From: Vibrio metoecus
Lineage (GTDB): Bacteria > Pseudomonadota > Gammaproteobacteria > Enterobacterales > Vibrionaceae
NCBI RefSeq assembly: GCF_000696385.1
Contig: NZ_JJMN01000062.1
Location: 1 to 64,000 of the forward strand
Length of the DNA: 64,000 nt
Direction: 5' to 3'
A model generated the notes under the pieces. That model was given only the letters and a program-made list of their open reading frames with translations. It was not told the origin of the DNA and made no database searches. Of the stretch, positions 49,808-61,456 are shown piece after piece. Position numbers and translations under genes: made by a program. Every line of letters starts with the position of its first letter. Position 1 is the first letter of the stretch.

Positions 49808-51886
49808 CTAAGCTTTGGCGTAAATATCGCGCTCGCCTAACCAGCGATCGATGATGGCTTGTGCATTCTGTGGGTAACGTTCATGGATATGGCGTGCGAT
49901 GCGTTGTACTTGCGGAACCAGTTGCTGATCGCGTACCAGATCGGCAATTTTGAAATCAGCTAAGCCGGTTTGTTTGGTACCCAGCAGCTCTCCGGGGCCA
50001 CGAATTTCCAAGTCGCGCTGCGCGATGACGAAGCCATCGTTGCTTTCACGCAAAACGCCTAAACGCTTTTGCGCGGTTTTGGAGAGTGGTGCATGAAACA
50101 GCAGCACACAATGGCTGGCCACTGTACCACGCCCAACACGCCCGCGTAGCTGGTGTAGTTGAGCCAAGCCCAAACGCTCGGGGTTTTCAATGATCATCAA
50201 GCTGGCATTGGGAACATCCACGCCCACTTCAATCACTGTAGTGGCGACGAGTAGATGCAGCTCATTATTTTTAAACGCTTGCATTACCGCTTGTTTCTCA
50301 GCGGGTTTCATCCGGCCATGCACTAAGCCGATTTTGACTTCGGGCAGTTTACGTTGCAGTTCCTCGGCCGTTTCTGCGGCCGCTTGCGCTTCCAGCACTT
50401 CGGATTCATCAATCAAAGTACAAACCCAATACGCTTGCTTGCCTTCGTTGAGGCAGGCGTGGCGAATACGCTCAACAATGTCTTCGCGTTTGGTATCCGG
50501 AATCGCAACGGTTTGAATTGGGGTACGTCCGGGGGGCAACTCATCAATCACCGAGGTTTCCAAATCGGCATAAGCCGTCATCGCCAAAGTACGCGGGATC
50601 GGAGTAGCAGTCATGATCAACTGATGCGGATACGCGCCTTGTTTCGCTCCTTTCTCGCGCAGCTCTAAACGCTGATGTACACCAAAACGATGTTGCTCAT
50701 CAATAATCACCAAGGCTAGATGGTCAAACGACACTTGCTCTTGAAACAGAGCATGGGTGCCAACCACCATTTTCACTTCGCCACTAGCGATGCGTGCCAG
50801 CTCCGTTTCCCGCGCTTTGCCTTTGAGCTTACCCGCGAGCCAGCCGACTTGAATGCCCATCGGCTCTAGCCACTGCGCAAAATTGAGCGCGTGCTGCTCG
50901 GCCAACAGCTCGGTGGGAGCCATCAACGCGACTTGATAGCCATGCTCAATTGCGCGAACTGCCGCAAGCGCTGCGACTAAGGTTTTGCCTGAGCCCACAT
51001 CGCCTTGCACTAAACGCATCATTGGATGTGGTTTTTCTAAATCCGCTTCAATTTCGGCAACCACGCGCTGCTGCGCCTTAGTCGGTGAAAAGGGCAGTTG
51101 TGCCAAGAGTTGTTGTTTGAGTTGGTGGACGGGTGCCAGTGGTAAGGCCACATCTTGCTGGCCTTGGCTGCGAATCGCCAGCATAGAGAGATTCTGCGCC
51201 AGCAGCTCTTCCATGATCAGCCGAACTTGCGCAGGATGTCGCCCTTGTTCAAACAGACGTAAATCGATATCCGCCGATGGGCGATGAATGATTTTCAGCG
51301 CTTGGGCTAAGGTCATCTGCTGATCGTAAAGTCCTGACGGCAGTAATTCTTGCACAGCGGATTTTTCTAGTAGCGCCAACGCTTGGTCGGTGAGATTACG
51401 CAGGGTGAGTTGGCGTAGCCCTTCGGTGGTCGGGTAAACCGGAGTCAGGTTCGGTTCGACATCGGGTGTTTGCGCAGGGGCAAAGAATTTATAGTCAGGA
51501 TGGATGATCTCTAAGCCTTGATTACCGCGTTTGATCTCCCCATAAGCATGCACAAATTTGCCTTCCGCAAAGTTGTTTTTCATCGCTGCCGTGAAGTTAA
51601 AAAAACGCAGTGTCAGCGTGCCGTTGCCATCACTGATTTTCACGGTGAGCATTTTGCGTTTGCCAAACAGGGTATCCACCGCCATCACTTTACCTTGCAC
51701 CGCAGCCCATAAACCGTGGTGCAGTTGCACTATCGGATAAACGCGAGTGCGATCTTCATAACGCAGCGGAAGATGAAACAGCAGATCCTGCACGGTGTGC
51801 AAACCGACTTTCTCCAGTTTTTCGGCGACTTTGGCCCCGACACCGGAGAGTTCACAAAGAGGAACGGCTGAGAGAAGTTGTGACAT
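49808..51886 (-). CDS. recG: ATP-dependent DNA helicase RecG
   Basis: Branch-migrates Holliday junctions and remodels stalled forks and R-loops. The 692 aa protein has an N-terminal wedge domain with an OB fold, then SF2 helicase motifs: Walker A GDVGSGKT near residue 295, DEQH (IIDEQHRFGVHQR) and QLRGRVGRG (motif VI) near the C terminus. The length matches E. coli RecG (693 aa). It lies downstream of spoT on the same strand, 118 bp apart. Confidence 0.98.
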   Translation of the reverse strand: MSQLLSAVPLCELSGVGAKVAEKLEKVGLHTVQDLLFHLPLRYEDRTRVYPIVQLHHGLWAAVQGKVMAVDTLFGKRKMLTVKISDGNGTLTLRFFNFTAAMKNNFAEGKFVHAYGEIKRGNQGLEIIHPDYKFFAPAQTPDVEPNLTPVYPTTEGLRQLTLRNLTDQALALLEKSAVQELLPSGLYDQQMTLAQALKIIHRPSADIDLRLFEQGRHPAQVRLIMEELLAQNLSMLAIRSQGQQDVALPLAPVHQLKQQLLAQLPFSPTKAQQRVVAEIEADLEKPHPMMRLVQGDVGSGKTLVAALAAVRAIEHGYQVALMAPTELLAEQHALNFAQWLEPMGIQVGWLAGKLKGKARETELARIASGEVKMVVGTHALFQEQVSFDHLALVIIDEQHRFGVHQRLELREKGAKQGAYPHQLIMTATPIPRTLAMTAYADLETSVIDELPPGRTPIQTVAIPDTKREDIVERIRHACLNEGKQAYWVCTLIDESEVLEAQAAAETAEELQRKLPEVKIGLVHGRMKPAEKQAVMQAFKNNELHLLVATTVIEVGVDVPNASLMIIENPERLGLAQLHQLRGRVGRGTVASHCVLLFHAPLSKTAQKRLGVLRESNDGFVIAQRDLEIRGPGELLGTKQTGLADFKIADLVRDQQLVPQVQRIARHIHERYPQNAQAIIDRWLGERDIYAKA

Positions 51887-52004
51887 GCGCGTTTGATCTA
51901 ACCATTTGACTTAATGGCTATTCAAACATCGAGCTGTGTTTTTGTACAGGAAAAATTGCCCAAGAGAGGCATGAAACGCGGGTTTATCCCTCTCTTGGTG
52001 TTGA

Positions 52005-54122
52005 TCAGTTCTTACGGCGACGCACTTTAAGCGCGTGGGGCATGGTGCGAATTTTGCGCATGATGCCAGCTAAATGCACCCGATCTTTGGTGGTGAGCAG
52101 AACGGTGACTGTGTACAAGCGACCGTCGCGTTCTTCCGTTGACAGGCCATGAATATTCGAGCCCGTTTTGGAGATCACATTGGTCAGTTCAGCCAATGCA
52201 CCTTGGCGGTTGTGCATATCCACTTTCAGCTCAGTAATGAACTCTTGATCGTAATCTTTAGTCCATTCCACCGCCATGTACTTGTCTGGCTCTTTTTGGT
52301 AGCCACGTACATTTGGACAGGTTTCACGGTGCACCACTAAGCCACGGCCTGGTGAAACGTGAGCGATGATGTGATCGTCTGGGATCGGGTGACAACAGTT
52401 GGCGAAGGTGAGCAGAATGCCTTCTGCGCCACGGATGGGTAGTTTGTTTTTACTGCCGTCATGTTTACTGCTTTCGGACAATTCATCAGCATTGCCTAGT
52501 AAGCGACGCGCAATCACGATACTCATCAACTCACCCAAACCAATCGCGGCCAATAGATCATCCATTGAGGCGATTTTTAGATCGCTCAAGACTTTGCTGA
52601 TGTTCTCAGGTGCAATCTCGTTGATCGAGTGTTCGCCTAAAGCATGGTTAAGCAGGCGACGACCGAGAGTAATCGAGTCTTCGCGGCGCATGGTTTTCAG
52701 CACTTGGCGAATTTTGGTACGCGCGCGGGATGTCACCACATAGTTGAGCCATGCCGCGTTTGGGCGTGCGCCTGGTGCGCTGATGATTTCTACCGTCTGA
52801 CCACTTTTCAGTGACTGACTGAGTGGATACGGCGTGCGATCCACTCGCGCGCCGACGCAGGTATTACCAATGTCGGTATGTACCGCGTAGGCAAAGTCGA
52901 CTGCAGTGGCGCCCATTGGCAGCTCAACGATACGACCTTTTGGCGTGAACACGTAAATCTCATCTGGAAACAGATCGGATTTGACGTTTTCGATAAATTC
53001 AAAGGAGTTACCCGCACTTTGCTGTAACTCAAGCAGGCTTTGCATCCAACGCTGCGCTTTAATCTGCGCAGTGGTGCCGCCTCGTTCACTATTGGCCTTG
53101 TATGACCAATGTGCCGCCACCCCTTTATCTGCCATCTGATCCATATCTTCGGTACGGATCTGCACTTCTACGGGAACACCGTGGGGGCCAACCATGGAAG
53201 TGTGCAGCGATTGATAGCCGTTGGCTTTCGGGACTGCAATGTAGTCTTTCATCCGTGCTGGGCGTGGCTTGTACAAGCTATGCACCTGACCCAGTACGCG
53301 ATAGCAAGTATCCGCCGTATCGACCACGATGCGAAACGCGTAAATATCCATAATGGTGTGAAAGCGCTGCTCTTTGGTTTTCATCTTGTTGTAGATGGAG
53401 AACAGGTTTTTCTCACGACCGACCACGCGAGCGGGTAAGCCGACATCTTGCAGACGGCCTTCGATTTCACTGTGGATGCGTTGGATCATCTCTTTCCGGT
53501 TACCACGCGCGGCTTTCACCACCTCTTTGAGGACGCGATAACGGTTAGGGTAGAGCGCTTCAAAGCCTAACTCTTCGAGCTCGGTTTTGATGTTATGGAT
53601 ACCCAAACGATGGGCGAGGGGAGCATAAATTTCTAAGGTTTCTCGGGCAATGCGACGTTTTTTATCCGGACGCAGTGCACCGAGTGTACGCATGTTATGC
53701 GTGCGGTCAGCCAGTTTGATCAGGATAACCCGAATATCCTGCACCATGGCCAACACCATTTTGCGAAAGTTTTCCGCCTGAGCCTCTTTGCGATCGCGAA
53801 ATTTGAGCTTATCGAGCTTAGAAACCCCATCCACCAATTCGGCGACAGAGTTGCCAAAATGGGCATCTAAGTCTTCTTTGGTGACATCACAATCTTCAAT
53901 CACATCATGCAGCAGTGCCGCTTGTAGTGTTTCCAAGTCGAGACGCATCTCAGCGAGGATCCGTGCTACAGCAACAGGGTGAATGATATAAGGTTCGCCG
54001 CTTGAGCGGGTTTGCCCTTCATGGGCATCTCTGGCTACCACATAAGATTGGCGCAGAGCCTCAATTTGAGGCTCTGTGAGGTATTCTTGGGCAACGTCTT
54101 TTAGACTATCGAATAGATACAA
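52005..54122 (-). CDS. spoT: Bifunctional (p)ppGpp synthetase/hydrolase SpoT
   Basis: Controls the stringent-response alarmone, mainly degrading it and making it under nutrient stress. The 705 aa protein has an HD hydrolase domain (LLHDVIEDCDVT near residue 72, RTHNMRT), a RelA_SpoT synthetase domain (KDYIAVPKANGYQSLHTSM near 310), a TGS domain (VFTPKGRIVELPMGATAVDFAYAV), and a C-terminal ACT domain (TELKVDMHNRQGALAEL). All parts are intact. It is followed by recG and preceded by rpoZ and gmk on the same strand. Confidence 0.98.
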   Translation of the reverse strand: MYLFDSLKDVAQEYLTEPQIEALRQSYVVARDAHEGQTRSSGEPYIIHPVAVARILAEMRLDLETLQAALLHDVIEDCDVTKEDLDAHFGNSVAELVDGVSKLDKLKFRDRKEAQAENFRKMVLAMVQDIRVILIKLADRTHNMRTLGALRPDKKRRIARETLEIYAPLAHRLGIHNIKTELEELGFEALYPNRYRVLKEVVKAARGNRKEMIQRIHSEIEGRLQDVGLPARVVGREKNLFSIYNKMKTKEQRFHTIMDIYAFRIVVDTADTCYRVLGQVHSLYKPRPARMKDYIAVPKANGYQSLHTSMVGPHGVPVEVQIRTEDMDQMADKGVAAHWSYKANSERGGTTAQIKAQRWMQSLLELQQSAGNSFEFIENVKSDLFPDEIYVFTPKGRIVELPMGATAVDFAYAVHTDIGNTCVGARVDRTPYPLSQSLKSGQTVEIISAPGARPNAAWLNYVVTSRARTKIRQVLKTMRREDSITLGRRLLNHALGEHSINEIAPENISKVLSDLKIASMDDLLAAIGLGELMSIVIARRLLGNADELSESSKHDGSKNKLPIRGAEGILLTFANCCHPIPDDHIIAHVSPGRGLVVHRETCPNVRGYQKEPDKYMAVEWTKDYDQEFITELKVDMHNRQGALAELTNVISKTGSNIHGLSTEERDGRLYTVTVLLTTKDRVHLAGIMRKIRTMPHALKVRRRKN

Positions 54123-54157
54123 ATTTCAGGCCCGGCGGGTTAAATCGCGATTGGTGA

Positions 54158-54430
54158 TTAACGGTTGTGCATGATGCTGCTAACTGCAGCCAGCTCTGCC
54201 GCTTCTTGCTCTTGCTGTTCTTGACGCTCACGTGCATCCAGAACATCTTTCGTGATCAGCCCTTCTTCGATTTCGCGTAGAGCGATAACCGTTGGCTTAT
54301 CGTTCTCTTCCGGCACTAGAGCATCTTTACCGCCAGATTGCATTTGACGAGCGCGGCGAGCCGCAACCAGAACTAGGTCGAAACGGTTGCCAATTTTTTC
54401 AACAGCGTCTTGAACTGTTACGCGTGCCAT
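54158..54430 (-). CDS. rpoZ: RNA polymerase omega subunit
   Basis: Small subunit that helps assemble RNA polymerase by binding beta-prime. The 90 aa protein begins [29 protein letters not shown] in pieces that are the family hallmark, and ends in a Glu/Ala-rich tail. It lies between gmk and spoT, an arrangement conserved in gammaproteobacteria, with 35 bp to spoT. Confidence 0.98.
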
Positions 54431-54537
54431 GAGAACTCCAAAATTTAGTTAACTGATAAGTTGAATGACGAGAAAGTATACAGCCTAACCTGTTGAGATT
54501 CTAGCAACGGGCTGAGCTTATAACCCACGTTGGCGGA

Positions 54538-56200
<1,663 letters not shown>

Positions 56201-56268
56201 CGAAAGTCATCACTCATTTGCATCGTCACTTGGCTGTAGATCGATGCTGTGAGAATGTGAATGCGAGG

Positions 56269-56308
56269 AAAAAAAAGCCCGAGGTGATAGCCTCGGGCTT
56301 TGCTTTAT
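56269..56308. terminator. Bidirectional terminator between yhhQ and the symporter
   Basis: An AAAGCCCGAGG / CCTCGGGCTTT stem with a 6-base loop and an A-run upstream and T-rich tail downstream. It serves two convergent genes. Confidence 0.88.
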
Positions 56309-56348
56309 CTGAATCCCTACAATTCAATAAAGCATCACAGTTCAAGCC

Positions 56349-58052
56349 TTAGTGGTCGTGAGCCGCGCCCGCACCTTTTGGATAGCGGATGGATTCCACC
56401 ATTTCCTGTACATCGGCAGGTACTTCTGCAGTGAATTTATTCACGACAATCGCTACTACAAAGTTCAAGCACATACCGAGTGTACCAATACCCTCTGGGC
56501 TGATACCGAACCACCAGTTGGCTGGAACGCTCGCGGTTGGGTTAATGAACTTGAAGTAGATGATGTAAGCTGCAGTAAAGGTAATACCTGCCAACATACC
56601 CGTGATCGCCCCTTCTTTGTTCATCTTCTTATAGAAGATGCCAAGGATAATCGCAGGGAAGAAGGAGGAGGCTGCCAAACCGAAGGCGAAGGCCACCACT
56701 TGAGCCACGAATCCGGGGGGGTTAATACCCAGATAACCAGCACCGACGATGGCTAGCGCTGCAGCAACCCGTGCGGCGAGCAGTTCCTGCTTATCGGTCA
56801 TGTTGGGTTTAAAGCCTTTCTTCAACAAGTCATGAGAAATCGCGGTTGAGATAACCAGTAGTAGACCCGCTGCGGTAGACAGAGCTGCGGCAAGGCCACC
56901 CGCTGCCAGTAGCGCGACAACCCAGTTCGGCAGTTTAGCAATCTCTGGTGAAGCCAAAACGATGATGTCGTTATTGATGGTCATCTCGTTGCGCGCATCG
57001 CCTGAGTAGAACAAGCGTCCGTCGCCGTTCTTATCTTCCCATTTCACCAGACCTGTACTTTCCCAGTTGTGGAACCATGCTGGAGCTTCAGCGGCAGGCA
57101 CACCTTGGAGATCTGGGCCGTTCAACGTATCAATCATGTTCATACGAGCAAACGCGGCAACCGCAGGTGCTGTGGTGTACAAGAAAGCGATAAACACTAA
57201 CGCCCAACCTGCAGAGATACGAGCATCCGATACTTTTGGTACCGTGAAGAAACGGATAATTACGTGAGGCAGACCCGCAGTACCTACCATTAAGCCAGCA
57301 CAGATGAAGAACACGTCAACCATACTCTTCGAGCCGTCGGTATAGGCAGTAAAGCCGAGTTCTTGGGTTAAACCGTCCAGCTTGGTCAGCAGATATTGAT
57401 CAGTGCCTGAGAGGGTAGAACCAAAACCGATTTGTGGAATTGGGTTGCCGGTCATCATCAGTGAAGTAAAGATCGCTGGAACCAAGAAAGCGAAGATCAG
57501 TACGCAGTACTGCGCAACTTGGGTATAGGTGATGCCCTTCATGCCGCCCATAACCGCATAGAAGAATACGATCGCCATACCGATCACGATACCGACGTTG
57601 ATGTCGACTTCAAGGAAGCGTGCAAACACCACGCCTACACCACGCATTTGGCCTGCAACATAGGTGAACGATACGAAAATGGCACAGAATACGGCAACCA
57701 TACGCGCAGTTCTTGAGTAGTAACGATCCCCGATAAAATCAGGCACAGTAAACTTGCCGAACTTACGCAAGTAAGGGGCTAGGCAAAGTGCAAGCAGCAC
57801 ATAACCGCCCGTCCAACCCATTAGGTAAACGGTACCGTCATAGCCGATAAAAGAGATGATGCCTGCCATGGAGATGAAAGAAGCCGCTGACATCCAGTCG
57901 GCAGCGGTCGCCATGCCGTTGGCGACAGGGTGTACACCACCGCCCGCGACATAGAATTCACTAGTCGATCCCGCACGCGCCCAAATCGCAATACCGATAT
58001 AGAGCGCAAAAGTGATGCCGACCAGAATAAACGTCCAGGTTTGAATATCCAT
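56349..58052 (-). CDS. Sodium:solute symporter, VC_2705 subfamily (ActP-like)
   Basis: Large subunit of a two-part sodium-coupled transporter, related to the acetate permease ActP. The 567 aa protein (start MDIQTWTFI; the frame extends 16 residues further) has about 13 hydrophobic segments, SSS-family motifs GMATAADWMSAASFISMAG near residue 45 and GGLAAALSTAAGLLLVISTAISHDLL near 390, and a polar insertion with GDARNEMTINND near 350. Its gene is 10 bp downstream of the small DUF4212 partner. The substrate is unknown; acetate or a related carboxylate is likely because of the family and the nearby CrbR-like regulator. Confidence 0.9.
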   Translation of the reverse strand: MDIQTWTFILVGITFALYIGIAIWARAGSTSEFYVAGGGVHPVANGMATAADWMSAASFISMAGIISFIGYDGTVYLMGWTGGYVLLALCLAPYLRKFGKFTVPDFIGDRYYSRTARMVAVFCAIFVSFTYVAGQMRGVGVVFARFLEVDINVGIVIGMAIVFFYAVMGGMKGITYTQVAQYCVLIFAFLVPAIFTSLMMTGNPIPQIGFGSTLSGTDQYLLTKLDGLTQELGFTAYTDGSKSMVDVFFICAGLMVGTAGLPHVIIRFFTVPKVSDARISAGWALVFIAFLYTTAPAVAAFARMNMIDTLNGPDLQGVPAAEAPAWFHNWESTGLVKWEDKNGDGRLFYSGDARNEMTINNDIIVLASPEIAKLPNWVVALLAAGGLAAALSTAAGLLLVISTAISHDLLKKGFKPNMTDKQELLAARVAAALAIVGAGYLGINPPGFVAQVVAFAFGLAASSFFPAIILGIFYKKMNKEGAITGMLAGITFTAAYIIYFKFINPTASVPANWWFGISPEGIGTLGMCLNFVVAIVVNKFTAEVPADVQEMVESIRYPKGAGAAHDH

Positions 58053-58062
58053 GTTCAGCCCC

Positions 58063-58329
58063 TTAGTCTTCTTGTACGTTATATTTTTTGTCGAGCGCAT
58101 TCATGCGCGCAACATAGATAAAGATCAGAGCAACGAAGGTGTAGATAGAGCCTTGTTGCGCGAACCAGAAACCGAGTTTAAACCCAGCAAATTGAATCGT
58201 GTTGAGCGCATCGACAAACAAAATTCCCGCGCCGTATGAAACTAAAAACCACACTGCAAGCAGTGAGCCCATGATCCCCAAGTTTTCCTTCCAGTAGGCT
58301 TGAGCATGTTCAGTTGATTTGAACCCCAT
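58063..58329 (-). CDS. DUF4212 small subunit of the sodium:solute symporter
   Basis: An 88 aa membrane protein with two hydrophobic segments (about residues 20-42 and 55-78). It matches the DUF4212 family, always found with VC_2705-type symporters and thought to be their small subunit. Its stop codon is 10 bp before the symporter start on the same strand, so the pair is one operon. Confidence 0.92.
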   Translation of the reverse strand: MGFKSTEHAQAYWKENLGIMGSLLAVWFLVSYGAGILFVDALNTIQFAGFKLGFWFAQQGSIYTFVALIFIYVARMNALDKKYNVQED

Positions 58330-58807
58330 GGCCTTCTCCTTTGTTTTGTTATCCCGTAAAAGCTGTTAACACAATGTTACGCATCTTAGGTTAGCAGCCG
58401 AATGGCAAGGGATCTGTGCAACTTTAGTCGGGGGAGAGGAGGAGAAAAATAACCTGAAATCGAGAGCTTACGAAAACGTGTTGTTATGTGGCACAGGGGT
58501 TCTGCCAGCTAGATTTTTGGGTTGGTCATTGTCATCATAGGCTTATATTGATAGTGAGCATTATTACTCGTGATATTGCGGCATTTTTACCACCACTTGC
58601 TGAGGATTTTGTTGTTAATTAAATGTTAAATTAGCCAAAAGTATAAGAGTAAAGGGATATTCATTGGCGTTTTATCGATAAAAGCTCGGTAAAGCGTGAT
58701 TTGTTTACATAAACTTTTACTCAGTGACGTCACAAATTCGTGCACAATAGACGCTCAAATGACTTGATTAAACAAGACAATCTGTTGATAGCTGATTGGG
58801 AGGGAGA
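58330..58807. other. Divergent promoter region of the symporter pair and cvrA
   Basis: About 480 bp with no gene. It is AT-rich in the middle (58550-58720) and must hold promoters for both directions. A TGACGTCACAA motif lies at 58725-58735, about 75 bp before cvrA. No confident operator could be assigned. Confidence 0.5.
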
Positions 58808-60553
58808 GTGGACGCCGTTACGATTAACAGTTTTTTTATGATAGGTGCCTTACTAATAGGCATCAGCGTATTGCTCAGCCCGGTATCTTCCAAGTTAGGG
58901 ATCCCGATTCTGTTGGTGTTTCTCGCGGTTGGAATGTTAGCGGGAGAAGATGGCATCGGACAGATTGCCTTTGATAATTATCCCGTTGCGTATTTAGTCA
59001 GTAACTTGGCTTTGGCGATTATCTTGCTTGATGGCGGGATGCGTACTCGAGTGGCGAGTTTTCGGGTCGCATTTTGGCCTTCTGTATCACTGGCGACTTT
59101 AGGTGTTGCCGTGACCACCTTGCTGACTGGTTTACTCGCGATGTGGTTGTTTAATCTGAGCCTGTTACAAGGCGTATTAGTGGGGGCAATTGTTGGCTCG
59201 ACGGATGCGGCGGCGGTATTTTCTCTGCTCAAAGGGCGCAGCCTCAATGAACGGGTTGGCGCAACCTTAGAAATTGAATCGGGTACCAACGACCCGATGG
59301 CGGTGTTTTTGACCGTCACCTTGATTGCGATACTCAGTAGTGCCGAAGCTAACTTAAGTGCGGGCTTTTTATTGCTCAGTTTTGTGCAGCAGTTTGGCGT
59401 GGGTGCGCTGCTAGGGTTGGCTGGAGGCTGGATTTTATGGTGGCTAATCAATCGCAACCAACTGCCGGAAGGCTTGTACTCTATTCTGGCGGTGAGTGGC
59501 GGTTTGATGATTTTTGCCCTCTCTAATGCGTTGGGTGGCAGTGGCATTCTTTCGATCTATCTGGCGGGTTTATTGTTGGGCAACCGCCCAACCCGAAGCC
59601 GGCACGCGATCCTCAATGTGCTTGATGGTATGACTTGGCTGGCGCAAATTGGCATGTTCTTGGTGCTTGGCCTGTTAGTGACCCCGTCTGAGCTCATGGA
59701 GATTGCGGTTCCTGGTTTAGCGCTAGCGGTGGGGATGATCCTCTTCGCTCGCCCGATAGCGGTATGGATTGGCCTTGCGCCGTTTAAAAGTTTTACCGCG
59801 CGTGAGAAATGGTTTGTCTCTTGGGTTGGCTTGCGTGGCGCTGTGCCGATCATCCTTGCGGTGTTCCCAATGATGGCGGGTTTGCCCAACGCTCAGCTTT
59901 ACTTCAACCTCGCATTCTTCGTGGTCATGGTGTCATTGGTGGTGCAGGGCGGAACGCTGACCAAGGCGATGGCTCTCGCCAAAGTGGAACTGCCACCCAA
60001 ACCGGAGCCCATTTCGCGCACGGGCGTGGAAATTTACCCGACCAGTGAGTGGGAGCTGTTTATCTATAAACTCAAAGCCGACAAATGGTGTATTGGTGAG
60101 CCGCTGCGCAATCTGTTTATGCCGGAAGGTACCCGGATTGCGGCGGTATTTCGGGATAATCAACTGCTGCACCCATCAGGCAGTACCGAATTGTGTGAAG
60201 GCGATACCTTGTGTGTGATGGCGCAAGAGCGCGATCTTGAGCCGTTGAGTCGCCTATTCAGTGAAGCGCCAGAAAAAGCATCATTAGTTCGCTTCTTTGG
60301 TGACTTCTTCTTAGATATTGAGGCGAAACTGCAAGATGTGGCTTTGTTGTATGGCCTAGATTTAGGCGAGCTCACCGCAGAAGCGACACTGAAAGATTTG
60401 GTGCTAGAGCACTTAGGTGAAACGCCGGTTTTAGGTGACTACTTTGAATGGCACGGTTTGCAATGGGTAGTGGCAGACGTAGTGGATTGGAAAGTGACCA
60501 AAATCGGTTTGCGTTTGCCTCCAGAGGAAGAGTTACAGGAAAGTGCAGAGTAA
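58808..60553 (+). CDS. nhaP2: K+/H+ antiporter NhaP2 (CvrA)
   Basis: Exports K+ (and in vitro Na+) in exchange for protons; in V. cholerae NhaP2 supports growth in acid and high K+. The protein is about 581 aa from a GTG at 58808 ([10 protein letters not shown]), preceded by a GGGAGGGAG ribosome site; a Met at 58796 is an alternative. It has 12-13 membrane segments with ESGTNDPMA (conserved ND) near residue 150, followed by a TrkA-C domain ([15 protein letters not shown], near 410) and a C-terminal CorC/HlyC-like domain. All parts are intact. Confidence 0.94.
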   Translation: MDAVTINSFFMIGALLIGISVLLSPVSSKLGIPILLVFLAVGMLAGEDGIGQIAFDNYPVAYLVSNLALAIILLDGGMRTRVASFRVAFWPSVSLATLGVAVTTLLTGLLAMWLFNLSLLQGVLVGAIVGSTDAAAVFSLLKGRSLNERVGATLEIESGTNDPMAVFLTVTLIAILSSAEANLSAGFLLLSFVQQFGVGALLGLAGGWILWWLINRNQLPEGLYSILAVSGGLMIFALSNALGGSGILSIYLAGLLLGNRPTRSRHAILNVLDGMTWLAQIGMFLVLGLLVTPSELMEIAVPGLALAVGMILFARPIAVWIGLAPFKSFTAREKWFVSWVGLRGAVPIILAVFPMMAGLPNAQLYFNLAFFVVMVSLVVQGGTLTKAMALAKVELPPKPEPISRTGVEIYPTSEWELFIYKLKADKWCIGEPLRNLFMPEGTRIAAVFRDNQLLHPSGSTELCEGDTLCVMAQERDLEPLSRLFSEAPEKASLVRFFGDFFLDIEAKLQDVALLYGLDLGELTAEATLKDLVLEHLGETPVLGDYFEWHGLQWVVADVVDWKVTKIGLRLPPEEELQESAE

Positions 60554-60554
60554 A

Positions 60555-60627
60555 TATCCCCTTGCTACTTGAGGTTGCAGTGGTGTGCTCACCGCCGACC
60601 TGCAACGCTAAGGAGTTTGGGTATAGC
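60555..60627. repeat. Short ERIC-like repeat remnant
   Basis: TATCCCCTTGCTACTTGAGGTTGCAG at the left and CTGCAACGCTAAGGAGTTTGGGTATA at the right are imperfect inverted repeats around a 20-bp core. The ends resemble the full ERIC element at 34488-34619 without its centre. It begins one base after the nhaP2 stop. Confidence 0.6.
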
Positions 60628-60655
60628 GTCGAGTAACAAGAAATGAGCGAGTGGA

Positions 60656-61285
60656 TCACTCGCTCATTTCTTTTAGTAAGATCACCGCTTGAGTGCGGTT
60701 TTTTACTCCAAGTTTGCGGAAAATCGCCGTCATATGCGCTTTGATGGTCGCTTCCGACACATTCAATTCATAAGCAATCTGCTTGTTGAGCAAACCATCG
60801 GACAGCATTCCCAGTACCTTGTATTGCTGCGGGGTGAGCGCCGCCACTTTTTCTGCTAAGTCGTTACCTACAAATCCTTCTACTAATAAATGGGCGGGGA
60901 AATAAGGCTCGCCGTTGAGTACTTGATTGAGCGCGGCAATCAGGCTGCGCATATCGCTCGATTTTGGAATAAAGCCGAATGCGCCGTGGCTTTTCACCTG
61001 TGAAACGACACTGGGTTCTTCGCTGGCGGAGATCACTACGATGGGCAAATCTGGGTATTCGGAGCGCAGGTGAATCAATCCTGACATGCCGTTGGCGCCG
61101 GGCATTTTGAGATCCAGCAGCAGCAGATCGGGTTCCGATTCTTTATTGAGTAGAGCCAACAAGGCATCTAGCGAATCCGCTTCCAGCAAATTCGCGCCAC
61201 TGATCGCCATGTGCACCGATTGAAACAATGCATTACGAAACAGGGGATGGTCATCAGCAATGATGATGGTGTAGGTCGAGTCCAT
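60656..61285 (-). CDS. crbR: NarL/FixJ-type response regulator (CrbR-like)
   Basis: Two-component response regulator. The 209 aa protein (start MDSTYTIIIADDHPLFR) has a receiver domain with Asp near residue 58 in LLLDLKMPGANG and a C-terminal LuxR helix-turn-helix (LTPQQYKVLGMLSDGLLNKQ, then TIKAHMTAIFRKLGV). In V. cholerae the regulator at this locus is, as I recall, CrbR, which with the unlinked kinase CrbS turns on acetyl-CoA synthetase (the acetate switch). No kinase gene is adjacent. The symporter pair two genes away fits an acetate role. The name is moderately certain. Confidence 0.8.
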   Translation of the reverse strand: MDSTYTIIIADDHPLFRNALFQSVHMAISGANLLEADSLDALLALLNKESEPDLLLLDLKMPGANGMSGLIHLRSEYPDLPIVVISASEEPSVVSQVKSHGAFGFIPKSSDMRSLIAALNQVLNGEPYFPAHLLVEGFVGNDLAEKVAALTPQQYKVLGMLSDGLLNKQIAYELNVSEATIKAHMTAIFRKLGVKNRTQAVILLKEMSE

Positions 61286-61456
61286 GACGTCACAACAGGT
61301 TACCAAACAGTTAAACAAATTATTGTTCGCTTTAGGTCAGCGAACAATCTTTACCCACTAAAAGTCTGAACTGTATCCCTTTTTAAATGCATAGGTTTGA
61401 ATAGGGAACACGATTCCTGTTGAGTCACCCCATCACCGTGCGAATGGGGCTGCAAC

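Noticed and set aside
58725-61295. TGACGTCACAA found both before nhaP2 and at the crbR start as a shared operator.
   Set aside because: The second copy overlaps the start codon of crbR, and two copies of a motif built on a common palindrome can occur by chance.
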